This document shows positions 1 through 5,682 of a DNA stretch of 6,060 nucleotides, piece by piece. A program made the translations under genes and the position numbers. The notes under the pieces were generated by a model that was given only the letters and a program-made list of their open reading frames with translations, was not told the DNA's origin and made no database searches. How positions within the stretch are numbered: position 1 is the first letter of the stretch; every line of letters starts with the position of its first letter. This DNA comes from Marinosulfonomonas sp. (GTDB lineage Bacteria; Pseudomonadota; Alphaproteobacteria; Rhodobacterales; Rhodobacteraceae). Where the stretch lies: positions 1 to 6,060 of the forward strand of contig JAHRVD010000257.1 in assembly GCA_019090845.1 (NCBI GenBank), written 5' to 3'.

Positions 1-4
1 AGTT

Positions 5-90
5 TGGTGCGGGCGGCGGGACTCGAACCCGCACGGCCTTTCGGCCCAGAGATTTTAAGTCTCTTATGTCTACCATTCCATCACGCCCGC
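5..90 (-). tRNA. tRNA-Leu (anticodon UAA), complete with encoded CCA
   Basis: Read on the minus strand, the segment folds as a class II tRNA. The 7-bp acceptor stem GCGGGCG/CGCCCGC pairs positions 90-84 with 15-9, the discriminator A is at 8, and CCA is encoded at 7-5. The anticodon stem AGAGA/TCTCT encloses the loop CTTAAAA, giving anticodon UAA at 57-55, which reads the leucine codons UUA and UUG. The long variable arm (GGGCCGAAAGGCC region, about 47-36) is typical of tRNA-Leu, and the T loop carries the usual GGTTCGAGTCC. The 3' end points to the left edge, so any site-specific integration next to it would lie outside the window. Confidence 0.97.
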
Positions 91-161
91 AGCCTGCCAA
101 ACCGGCCCAGTTTGGGCGCCCCGTTTGACCGCGCAAGCCGCATCGGGGTTCAGGCCGGGCG

Positions 162-189
162 AACATAGTGATTTGGCACACAGAGGCAA
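162..189 (-). promoter_or_regulatory. Putative promoter of the tRNA-Leu gene
   Basis: On the minus strand a -35-like TTGCCT (189-184) is followed after 16 bases by a -10-like TATGTT (167-162). This would start transcription near position 155, about 65 bases before the mature tRNA 5' end. The assignment comes from the resemblance to sigma-70 consensus only. The rest of the 91-265 gap holds a short perfect hairpin GCGAA-TAT-TTCGC at 201-213 and a -10-like TATATC at 223-228 on the plus strand, with no good -35 partner. Confidence 0.45.
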
Positions 190-265
190 GCAATCATCGG
201 GCGAATATTTCGCGCCGATCACTATATCACCTTGACCACAGGTCGCGCGCGGGCAAACTGACGTC

Positions 266-1009
266 ATGTTTCCAATTAAAGATCACAACCCGTCCGGGCA
301 AACGCCCTATGTCGTCTACACCCTGATTGCAGCGAATGTGATCATCTATCTCGCCACACTGGGTCTGCACGCCGACAACGGGGCGCTGGGGGCTTTTTAC
401 AACGACTGGGCAATGATCCCGGCACGAATTACTGCCGGCGAAGGCTGGCACACGCTGGTCAGTTCATTGTTCCTGCATGCAGGAGTGATGCATCTGGCGG
501 GAAACATGCTGTTTCTCTGGATTTTCGGCGACAATCTGGAAGAACAACTTGGCCACGCAGGCTTTCTGATATTCTACGTCATTTGCGGTGCCGGGGCAGA
601 CCTTGCGCAGGTCGTTTTTGAACCTCATTCGGGCATACCAACGGTAGGTGCGTCCGGCGCTATTGCCGGAATTCTGGGCGGATACCTGCTGCTGTTCCCG
701 CGCGCGCGTGTCGATATCCTGTTCATTTTCATCATTTTTTTCAAGGTCTTCCCCGTTCCAGCCTGGGTCATGCTGGGCCTTTGGTTCGCTTTGCAGCTGT
801 TTTCTGGCCTGACGGCCGACGTCAGCGGCGGCGGCGTTGCATATTGGGCCCATGCGGGTGGTTTTGTGCTGGGGTTCGTTTATGTCCTGCCGCTTTGGCG
901 CAAACGCGGGGGGGCTGCGTATTGGCGCACGAACGCCGGACGTCCACCGCACCCGGATGCAGAATATGAACTGACCAAATCGCGCATTCCGCGCGTCAAA
1001 AGACGCTGA
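266..1009 (+). CDS. Rhomboid family intramembrane serine protease
   Basis: This 247-residue membrane protein is a rhomboid protease, which cleaves transmembrane substrates inside the lipid bilayer of the inner membrane. The catalytic dyad is visible: Ser130 in GASG (128-131) and His196 in AHAGG (195-199). The oxyanion-side residues His76 and Asn80 in HLAGN, with another histidine at 71, reproduce the spacing of H145/H150/N154 in E. coli GlpG. Hydrophobic helices lie roughly at 15-33, 63-88, 98-117, 126-146, 149-180 (probably two helices) and 191-210, matching a six-helix core without the GlpG N-terminal cytoplasmic domain. A basic, proline-containing tail of about 35 residues follows, presumably cytoplasmic. 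The start ATG has no strong Shine-Dalgarno, but an N-terminus of the MFPIKDHNPSG type is usual for alphaproteobacterial members. The stop overlaps the next gene's ATG by one base (TGATG). The substrate is unknown. Confidence 0.93.
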   Translation: MFPIKDHNPSGQTPYVVYTLIAANVIIYLATLGLHADNGALGAFYNDWAMIPARITAGEGWHTLVSSLFLHAGVMHLAGNMLFLWIFGDNLEEQLGHAGFLIFYVICGAGADLAQVVFEPHSGIPTVGASGAIAGILGGYLLLFPRARVDILFIFIIFFKVFPVPAWVMLGLWFALQLFSGLTADVSGGGVAYWAHAGGFVLGFVYVLPLWRKRGGAAYWRTNAGRPPHPDAEYELTKSRIPRVKRR

Positions 1010-1371
1010 TGTCCCATCGCCTTACCTGCCATTGCGGCGCTGTCGAACTGGCGGTTGATCTTACCGACGGGCTGAACACCGCGCGTCGGTGCAATTGTTC
1101 GTTTTGTGCGCGTCGTGGGGCGATTGCGGTGTCCGCACCACTCAATGGTGTTCGAATTGTGAAAGGCAGCGACAAGCTGACGCTGTATCAATGGGGCACA
1201 AATACTGCGAAACATTACTTTTGTTCGGTGTGCGGGAACTACACCCACCACCAGCGCCGCTCCAACCCAAATGAATTTGGCGTTAATGCCGCCGCCCTTG
1301 AAGGGGTTAATCCGGCCGATCTGGGCGATGTGCCCTGGGCCGACGGGATAAACCACCCGGCCGACCGCTAA
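1009..1371 (+). CDS. GFA-domain (CENP-V / DUF636) zinc protein
   Basis: The 120-residue product is a small GFA-fold protein, the family named after glutathione-dependent formaldehyde-activating enzyme. All seven zinc-binding cysteines are present: Cys7 and Cys9 (CHCG), Cys28, Cys30 and Cys33 (RCNCSFC), and Cys72 and Cys75 (FCSVCGNYTHH). In characterised relatives the C-x-C plus C-x2-C set binds a structural zinc and the central C-x-C-x2-C set a second one. Most family members have no proven substrate, and the original Gfa activity has been questioned, so a formaldehyde role should not be assumed; no glutathione-dependent formaldehyde dehydrogenase gene is nearby. The start overlaps the rhomboid stop and lacks a clear Shine-Dalgarno, so translation is probably coupled. 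The C-terminus converges on the next gene with only four bases between. Confidence 0.9.
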   Translation: MSHRLTCHCGAVELAVDLTDGLNTARRCNCSFCARRGAIAVSAPLNGVRIVKGSDKLTLYQWGTNTAKHYFCSVCGNYTHHQRRSNPNEFGVNAAALEGVNPADLGDVPWADGINHPADR

Positions 1372-1375
1372 AGGA

Positions 1376-2164
1376 TCAGGTTGTGCGGATCACTTTGGAA
1401 AACTGATTAAAGATCGGTTCCGAGGCGCAAATCACATGACCATCGCCAAGCAGATCACCGGATTTATCCAGCGGCTCAACCAGCCCGCCTGCTTCACGCG
1501 CGATCAAAACACCGGCTGCGATGTCCCAGGCATTCAGGTTTCGTTCCCAATACCCGTCATAACGCCCCGCCGCGACATAAGCCAAATCAAGTGCAGCCGA
1601 GCCCCAACGCCGGATCCCGGCACAGGTGGGCGCTAGACGTGCGATATCCTGCAATGTATCGGGCAAATCAACGCGGCCACCAAAAGGCACGCCGGTAGCA
1701 AAGATCGATTCAATCATTTTGGTTCGCGCCGACACCCGCAGGCGGCTTTCGTTCATCCACGCACCCTGCCCTTTTTCGGCGACGAACATTTCGTCCTTGG
1801 TGGGGTCATAGACAACGGCCGAAACAATTTCACCCTTGAATTCAAGGCCGATGGACACAGCCCAATGGGGCAGACCGTGCAAAAAGTTCGTCGTGCCATC
1901 CAGCGGATCAACGATCCAGCGCCGGGTTGGGTCTTTGCCCTTTTGCTCGTCGCTTTCTTCGGCGCACCAGCCATAATTCGGACGACCACCAACCAATTCT
2001 TCCTTGATGATCGCTTCAGCTGCGAAATCGGCCTTGCTGACAAAATCACCAGCGCCTTTCATCGACACCTGAAGGTTCTCGACCTCGCGAAAATCCTTGC
2101 TCAGCGAGCGTCCGGCGACCCGCGCGGCCTTTATCATAAGGTTAAGGTTTGCGCTGCCCTGCAT
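1376..2164 (-). CDS. suhB: Inositol monophosphatase family protein (SuhB type)
   Basis: This 262-residue protein belongs to the Mg2+-dependent, Li+-sensitive phosphatase superfamily that includes inositol-1-monophosphatase and SuhB. Metal-site motifs are in order: Glu69-Glu70-Ser (CAEES), then Asp86 and Asp89 in WIVDPLDGTTNF (83-94), and the C-terminal Trp213-Asp214 in NAWDIAAGVL followed by REAGG. Length matches the family's usual 260-270. Substrates may include myo-inositol-1-phosphate or other small phosphates; E. coli SuhB also acts with Nus factors in rRNA antitermination, but that cannot be judged from sequence. An AGGAG Shine-Dalgarno (2177-2173) eight bases before the ATG fixes the start, and a promoter-like element lies just upstream, so it is probably transcribed independently of the upstream regulator gene. 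The gene symbol is by family resemblance; other IMPase-family activities (such as histidinol-phosphatase) are less likely given the KGAGDFVSKAD N-terminal motif. Confidence 0.93.
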   Translation of the reverse strand: MQGSANLNLMIKAARVAGRSLSKDFREVENLQVSMKGAGDFVSKADFAAEAIIKEELVGGRPNYGWCAEESDEQKGKDPTRRWIVDPLDGTTNFLHGLPHWAVSIGLEFKGEIVSAVVYDPTKDEMFVAEKGQGAWMNESRLRVSARTKMIESIFATGVPFGGRVDLPDTLQDIARLAPTCAGIRRWGSAALDLAYVAAGRYDGYWERNLNAWDIAAGVLIAREAGGLVEPLDKSGDLLGDGHVICASEPIFNQFSKVIRTT

Positions 2165-2172
2165 GGCAAAAA

Positions 2173-2177
2173 CTCCT
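2173..2177 (-). promoter_or_regulatory. Shine-Dalgarno of the IMPase gene
   Basis: On the minus strand AGGAG precedes the ATG at 2164 by eight bases. It supports the first methionine over the in-frame Met10. Confidence 0.8.
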
Positions 2178-2195
2178 GAAATTCCAAGTCCGCGC

Positions 2196-2223
2196 GTATA
2201 AGCCTGCCGTGGCCGATTGCCAA
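2196..2223 (-). promoter_or_regulatory. Putative sigma-70-like promoter of the IMPase gene
   Basis: On the minus strand TTGGCA (2223-2218) is separated by 16 bases from TTATAC (2201-2196), close to the -35 and -10 consensus. It sits in the 75-base gap after the LysR stop, so the IMPase gene can be expressed without read-through from the regulator gene. No hairpin-plus-U-run terminator was seen in this gap. Confidence 0.5.
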
Positions 2224-2239
2224 GGGCTGGTTTGCCGGG

Positions 2240-3145
2240 TCACGCCCGTTGCAGCTTGACCGGTTCGGTGCGTGCCAGCCGGATCAGGTTGGACATGAAC
2301 GCTTTGGTGGTGTCATCACTGCGGGTCGCGGCGTACATGCGCCGGGTTATTCCGGTTTTGGTAATCGGGCGGGTGATATAATCCGAGCTGAATTTTATTT
2401 CCCGTAACACCCAGTCGGGCAGAACCGTCACCCCGCGGTTCGAGGCGACCAATAGCAGGATCATCGCCGTCAGTTCGACCCGGCGCAGGGCCTTAGGCTC
2501 TACCTTGGCGGGCAACAATAGCTGGCTGAAAATATCCAACCGCGAACGATCTACCGGGTAAGCAATCAGCACTTCACCGCGAAAATCCTCGGCTTCAATG
2601 TATTCCTTGGCCGCCAGCGGATGTTCCGATGAGGCAACAAAGACCGGAGAATAGTCAAATAGTGGCGTAAAATCGATACCTTCAAGGTCTTCGGGGTCGG
2701 ACGAAATGACCAGATCGACCTCTTCACGCTGCAAAGCAGGCAGCGCGCCAAACGCCAGACCGGGGCGGATATCTACATCCACGTCGGGCCAGGATTTTCG
2801 GAACTCTTCAAGCACCGGGAACAACCATTCAAAGCAGGCATGGCATTCGATCGCGATGTGTAGCCGTCCGGATTTTCCGGCCTGAAGACCGGCAAAGTCC
2901 TGTTCCATCGCCTCAATCTCTGGCAATATTTTTTCTGCTAGTTTCAACAACTTAAACCCGGCTGCCGACAGTTTCAGCGGCTTGGACCGACGCACAAACA
3001 AATCCACCCCGGCCTGATCCTCGAGCCCCTTGATCTGGTGTGACAGCGCCGATTGTGTTATGTTCAAAACACCCGCCGCCTTAGCCAACCCGCCGGCGTC
3101 ATGGATGGCTTTGATTGTGCGAAGGTGGCGAAACTCGATGTGCAT
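2240..3145 (-). CDS. metR: LysR family regulator, MetR-like (methionine biosynthesis)
   Basis: The 301-residue protein has an N-terminal winged helix-turn-helix (about 1-60, with the recognition-helix region QSALSHQIKGLE at 31-42), a linker helix (about 65-90) and a LysR substrate-binding domain from about 93. Two stretches closely match E. coli MetR as I recall it: IAIECHACFEWL (97-108) and YPVDRSRLD (196-204), as does the start LVRRSKP-type DNA-binding wing (FVRRSKPLKLS, 50-60). MetR uses homocysteine as co-effector and activates methionine-pathway genes such as metE, metF and metH. Here the gene is divergent from metF, with a MetR-type box between them, which agrees with that role and suggests autoregulation. 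Its Shine-Dalgarno is weak (GAG about 13 bases upstream), so it may be made at a low level. Another LysR sensing a different ligand is possible but less likely. Confidence 0.88.
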   Translation of the reverse strand: MHIEFRHLRTIKAIHDAGGLAKAAGVLNITQSALSHQIKGLEDQAGVDLFVRRSKPLKLSAAGFKLLKLAEKILPEIEAMEQDFAGLQAGKSGRLHIAIECHACFEWLFPVLEEFRKSWPDVDVDIRPGLAFGALPALQREEVDLVISSDPEDLEGIDFTPLFDYSPVFVASSEHPLAAKEYIEAEDFRGEVLIAYPVDRSRLDIFSQLLLPAKVEPKALRRVELTAMILLLVASNRGVTVLPDWVLREIKFSSDYITRPITKTGITRRMYAATRSDDTTKAFMSNLIRLARTEPVKLQRA

Positions 3146-3156
3146 TTGTGATAAAA

Positions 3157-3173
3157 CTCATGAAGTTAATGAG
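3157..3173. promoter_or_regulatory. Inverted repeat CTCAT-N7-ATGAG in the metR-metF gap
   Basis: Perfect 5-bp arms, CTCAT (3157-3161) and ATGAG (3169-3173), flank a 7-base spacer. It also contains a TGAA half-site at 3161-3164, 18 bases before the TGAA of the second box. It could be an additional regulator-binding site, since LysR proteins commonly contact two adjacent sites. That it is used is inference. Confidence 0.4.
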
Positions 3174-3178
3174 AATTA

Positions 3179-3191
3179 TGAATTTGTTTCA
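3179..3191. promoter_or_regulatory. MetR-type operator TGAA-N5-TTCA
   Basis: TGAATTTGTTTCA is a perfect dyad with 4-bp arms and a 5-base spacer, identical in form to the published MetR consensus TGAA-N5-TTCA and also fitting the general LysR T-N11-A rule. It lies 33 bases upstream of the metR start codon and 44 bases upstream of the chosen metF ATG. A minus-strand CATAAT (3180-3175) touches its edge, consistent with a metR -10 that bound MetR would cover, but no convincing -35 was seen for either gene. Confidence 0.68.
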
Positions 3192-3223
3192 CAACCCGCA
3201 ATGTGAGACAAGAGGTGATGCAA

Positions 3224-3228
3224 AAGGA
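3224..3228 (+). promoter_or_regulatory. Shine-Dalgarno deciding the metF start
   Basis: AAGGA lies seven bases before the ATG at 3236. The upstream in-frame candidates are worse: ATG 3218 has AGAGG only two bases away, and GTG 3203 has no purine-rich site. This supports 3236. Confidence 0.7.
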
Positions 3229-3235
3229 TAATGTC

Positions 3236-4102
3236 ATGGCCAAGCCGCGTATTTCGTTTGAGTTTTTTCCACCAAAGTCGTTGGACGGCTCGTTTCGTCT
3301 TTGGGACACTGTGCAAACGCTGGCGCCACTTGGCCCGGAATTTGTGTCTGTTACCTATGGCGCAGGCGGCACGACGCGCAAACTGACCCATGAGGCAGTG
3401 ACGACGATTGGCAAGAATTACGGCCTGACGGTTGCCGCGCATCTGACTTGCGTCGATGCAACACGTGAAGAAACCCTTGAAATTGCAAAAAGTTACGCGG
3501 CCGCCGGAATAAATGAAATCGTCGCCCTGCGTGGCGACCCCCCCAAGGGCGAAAACGGTTTCACGCCCCACCCGGAAGGTTTCAAAGACGCCTGCGAGTT
3601 GGTAGGCGCACTGGCCGACACCGGTGATTTCAATATCCGCGTCAGTGCCTATCCCGACCCCCATCCCGACGCCCGATCCGCCGACGGCGACATCGACTGG
3701 CTAAAGCGCAAGATTGATGCCGGCGCCGGTTCGGCGATCACCCAGTTCTTTTTTGAGGCCGATACATTCTTTCGCTTCCGCGACAAATGTAATGCCGCCG
3801 GGATCGAAGCGCCGATTATCCCCGGCATTCTGCCGATCGAGAACTGGAAAGGTATGCGGGCGTTTGCCCAGCGTTGCGGCGCCTCGGTTCCCGACTGGCT
3901 GAACGATGCTTTCACCGCGGCTATTCGCGACGACCGTCACGATCTGCTGGCGACCTCCGTTTGCACCGAGTTGTGTTCAGAGCTGATCGACGGTGGCGTA
4001 GAAAACCTGCATTTCTATACGCTTAACAAGCCGACCCTGACGCGCGATGTGATCCATGCGCTTGGTCTGGCGCCACAAGCAGCATTGGAAGATGTGGCCT
4101 GA
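3236..4102 (+). CDS. metF: Methylenetetrahydrofolate reductase
   Basis: MetF reduces 5,10-methylene-tetrahydrofolate to 5-methyl-tetrahydrofolate with FAD, using NAD(P)H, and so supplies the methyl group for methionine synthesis. The 288-residue product is a TIM-barrel enzyme of the bacterial length (E. coli 296). Conserved blocks in order are SFEFFPPK (7-14, Glu9 equivalent to E. coli Glu28), VSVTYGAGGTTR (37-48), AHLTCVDAT (68-76), VALRGDPP (96-103, Asp101 equivalent to Asp120), ITQFFFE (168-174, Gln170 equivalent to Gln183), IPGILPI (195-201) and LHFYTLN (258-264). The ATG at 3236 is chosen for its Shine-Dalgarno and because the family starts shortly before SFEFFPP; the frame stays open upstream to a GTG at 3203, which would add 11 residues. 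Divergence from a MetR-like gene indicates control by methionine-pathway status. No separate terminator is visible after the stop. Confidence 0.97.
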   Translation: MAKPRISFEFFPPKSLDGSFRLWDTVQTLAPLGPEFVSVTYGAGGTTRKLTHEAVTTIGKNYGLTVAAHLTCVDATREETLEIAKSYAAAGINEIVALRGDPPKGENGFTPHPEGFKDACELVGALADTGDFNIRVSAYPDPHPDARSADGDIDWLKRKIDAGAGSAITQFFFEADTFFRFRDKCNAAGIEAPIIPGILPIENWKGMRAFAQRCGASVPDWLNDAFTAAIRDDRHDLLATSVCTELCSELIDGGVENLHFYTLNKPTLTRDVIHALGLAPQAALEDVA

Positions 4103-4109
4103 CATCCGG

Positions 4110-4138
4110 TTGCACGCCACGTTTTAAAGCGACATAAC
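4110..4138 (+). promoter_or_regulatory. Possible promoter of the thioesterase gene
   Basis: TTGCAC (4110-4115) and CATAAC (4133-4138) are separated by 17 bases, each matching sigma-70 consensus at about four of six positions. It lies in the 62-base gap after metF. The thioesterase gene may therefore have its own start site, read-through from metF, or both. Confidence 0.35.
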
Positions 4139-4152
4139 TTTCCGACAATTAC

Positions 4153-4157
4153 AGGAG
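4153..4157 (+). promoter_or_regulatory. Shine-Dalgarno of the thioesterase gene
   Basis: AGGAG lies seven bases before the ATG at 4165 and fixes this start. Confidence 0.8.
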
Positions 4158-4164
4158 AGTTTGA

Positions 4165-4653
4165 ATGCGTCCGCCACGGGAAAAAATAACCCCCGCAGAT
4201 TTACCGAATTCGGCAAAGATATTGTCGATGTCGGGCCTTGACTTCATGCTTGGCGTTCATGCAGGGACGTTGGCCCCGCCACCGATTTCCCAAAGCATGG
4301 GTTTTTGGACAGATGAGGTGGAAAAGGGTCGAGTTGTGATGCGCGCGGTTGCTGAATTTGCCCACTGTAACCCCACGGGCGGCGTGCATGGCGGCTGGTA
4401 TGGCACGTTGCTGGACAGTTGCATGTCCTGCGCTGCGATGACCGAGGTTCCAAAGGGAAGTTTTTATACCACCTTGGAATATAAGGTAAATATCACCCGC
4501 GCGGTCCCTTTGGGAACCGAAGTTGTTGCCACAGGCATCGTGCAGCACGCCGGGCGCACGACAAGCGTTGCCAATGGCGAGGTTCGCGGAGCGGCGGACG
4601 GGCGGCTTTATGCAACCGGCTCAGCGACCTGCCTTATCATGAAGCCGGAATGA
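4165..4653 (+). CDS. PaaI family hotdog-fold thioesterase
   Basis: The 162-residue product is a single-domain hotdog thioesterase that probably hydrolyses an acyl- or aryl-CoA in the cytoplasm. The PaaI/4HBT-II signature is present: Asn69, Gly72 and His75-Gly-Gly in NPTGGVHGG, with the catalytic acid Asp84 nine residues after the histidine, as in E. coli PaaI. The central helix (about 76-92) and the strands around 101-112 (YTTLEYKVNITR) and 118-135 are as expected. About 40 residues precede the fold, including SGLDFMLGVHAG, a stretch seen in many alphaproteobacterial relatives. The acyl substrate cannot be read from sequence, and no phenylacetate-degradation genes are nearby, so the name denotes fold only. 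The last 33 bases overlap the convergent DUF2235 gene. Confidence 0.92.
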   Translation: MRPPREKITPADLPNSAKILSMSGLDFMLGVHAGTLAPPPISQSMGFWTDEVEKGRVVMRAVAEFAHCNPTGGVHGGWYGTLLDSCMSCAAMTEVPKGSFYTTLEYKVNITRAVPLGTEVVATGIVQHAGRTTSVANGEVRGAADGRLYATGSATCLIMKPE

Positions 4654-5682
4654 TCCAATTGCCGAAGGGTGAATTTTCTCGCTCGGATCGACCCCGACAA
4701 GCCGTTTTCGCCTGCGCACGAAAATAAGGCTCCAGCCCCGCAAAATTCCAATCGAACGCACCCTGACATCCTGAAAAAATCGGTCCTGCCAGCCGTCGGG
4801 CAGCGCCAGCCCGCAGGCCTGGGCTTTTTCCATCATCCAGACCAAAGGTATGTTGGCCAGCGGACGTGCCCTTTCAATCCCGCTTAGCTGCCCACCGATA
4901 TCCCCATGGGTTCCGCGAAACCACATCTGCTCCATTACACCGTCCCAGTCCGGGCGGCTTTCCCACATCACCGGCGCATAGACCAACCGGCGTTCATCCA
5001 GCGCCAGCGCGTGAAAACCATGCCGTACCGCATCGCCTAAATGAGCGCTGTGAAACTCATGCAACACCCGCGAAAACCGCCACAAAAGCGGCCAGTGAAT
5101 GCCCAATGCGCGCACGGTATCCCAGACGCCGACCATCTCAATTGGAACGACGTCATGGCAATGGGCGGCGGCAAATTTGCTCGCCGTCTGACCGTTGGGA
5201 TCTTTCTGATAAAGTCGGTAAATCTGGCGAATATTGCGTTCAGTGGCCTCTTGTGCGCGCAACAGGCCGATCCGGTCGATGATCCCCGCAAGTGAGCGCA
5301 CCGCATAGGCCCCGCGCGAATAGCCTAGCAGGAAAATCCTGTCACCCGGCCGATAGCGCGACGCGATGAACCCATAAGAGCGACAGATTTGCCGATTGAT
5401 CCCGCGCCCCTCGATCACATCAAGCGTGTCACGCCATTTGATCCACTGCACGCCCTGCTCATAGCGGATAGATACACCCGCCGGATGCGCAGCCTCGCAG
5501 ATCAACTTATAGGCCAGCCCGGCGTTGGTTTCCTGCCCCGGCACCAGCGAAGACATCGTGCCATCAAGAATTACGACATGGTCGACACGGCCGCGTTTGT
5601 GCGGCGACGTGGTTGTCTGAATTCGTGGCGGTAGCCGTAGCCACCGCCTGATTTTTTCATTCAGCCGCAACTTTCGCACCAT
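4621..5682 (-). CDS. DUF2235 alpha/beta hydrolase
   Basis: This 353-residue protein has the DUF2235 domain, an alpha/beta hydrolase family that includes the Tle1 phospholipase effectors of type VI secretion. The likely catalytic triad is visible: Ser122 in the elbow GYSRGA (120-125), Asp188 in VGVWDTV (184-190) and His259 in RGTHGDIGG (256-264). The domain opens with RVDHVVILDGTMSS (32-45). No signal peptide or transmembrane segment is evident, and no VgrG, PAAR, Hcp or immunity-like gene is in the window, so a secretion role is unsupported; a cytosolic esterase or lipase is equally possible. The ATG at 5682 lies inside the upstream coding sequence (26-base overlap) and has only a weak Shine-Dalgarno, implying translational coupling. 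The true start is uncertain (see the finding on the A run). The 3' end overlaps the thioesterase gene by 33 bases on the opposite strand. Confidence 0.85.
   Translation of the reverse strand: MVRKLRLNEKIRRWLRLPPRIQTTTSPHKRGRVDHVVILDGTMSSLVPGQETNAGLAYKLICEAAHPAGVSIRYEQGVQWIKWRDTLDVIEGRGINRQICRSYGFIASRYRPGDRIFLLGYSRGAYAVRSLAGIIDRIGLLRAQEATERNIRQIYRLYQKDPNGQTASKFAAAHCHDVVPIEMVGVWDTVRALGIHWPLLWRFSRVLHEFHSAHLGDAVRHGFHALALDERRLVYAPVMWESRPDWDGVMEQMWFRGTHGDIGGQLSGIERARPLANIPLVWMMEKAQACGLALPDGWQDRFFQDVRVRSIGILRGWSLIFVRRRKRLVGVDPSEKIHPSAIGSFRLHDKAGR

Noticed and set aside
5..265. Genomic island boundary at the tRNA-Leu gene
   Set aside because: No integrase and no repeat of the tRNA 3' end was found in the window; the 3' side of the tRNA, where an island would insert, lies off the left edge.
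464..952. Long minus-strand open frame (162 codons) opposite the rhomboid gene
   Set aside because: It lies fully antisense to a gene with clear catalytic motifs, has low-complexity composition and resembles no family; it is a shadow frame of GC-rich coding DNA.
3146..3235. SAM-responsive riboswitch in the metF leader
   Set aside because: The leader is very short and the visible repeats are compact DNA dyads of operator type; I could not draw a SAM-I or SAM-II fold.
3176..3664. Minus-strand open frame covering the 5' half of metF
   Set aside because: Antisense to a strongly conserved enzyme and reaching into the regulatory region; no recognisable domain or start signal.
1009..4102. Formaldehyde/one-carbon pathway linking the GFA protein and MetF
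   Set aside because: The genes are in different transcription units, the GFA family name does not establish a formaldehyde role, and no formaldehyde dehydrogenase or folate-linked partner is nearby.
4669..5634. Several plus-strand open frames opposite the DUF2235 gene
   Set aside because: All are antisense to a frame with an intact catalytic triad, overlap one another and show no domain.
4621..5682. Type VI secretion effector/immunity module
   Set aside because: Only a DUF2235 hydrolase is present; no VgrG, PAAR, Hcp, adaptor or small immunity gene lies within the window, and its neighbours are metabolic.
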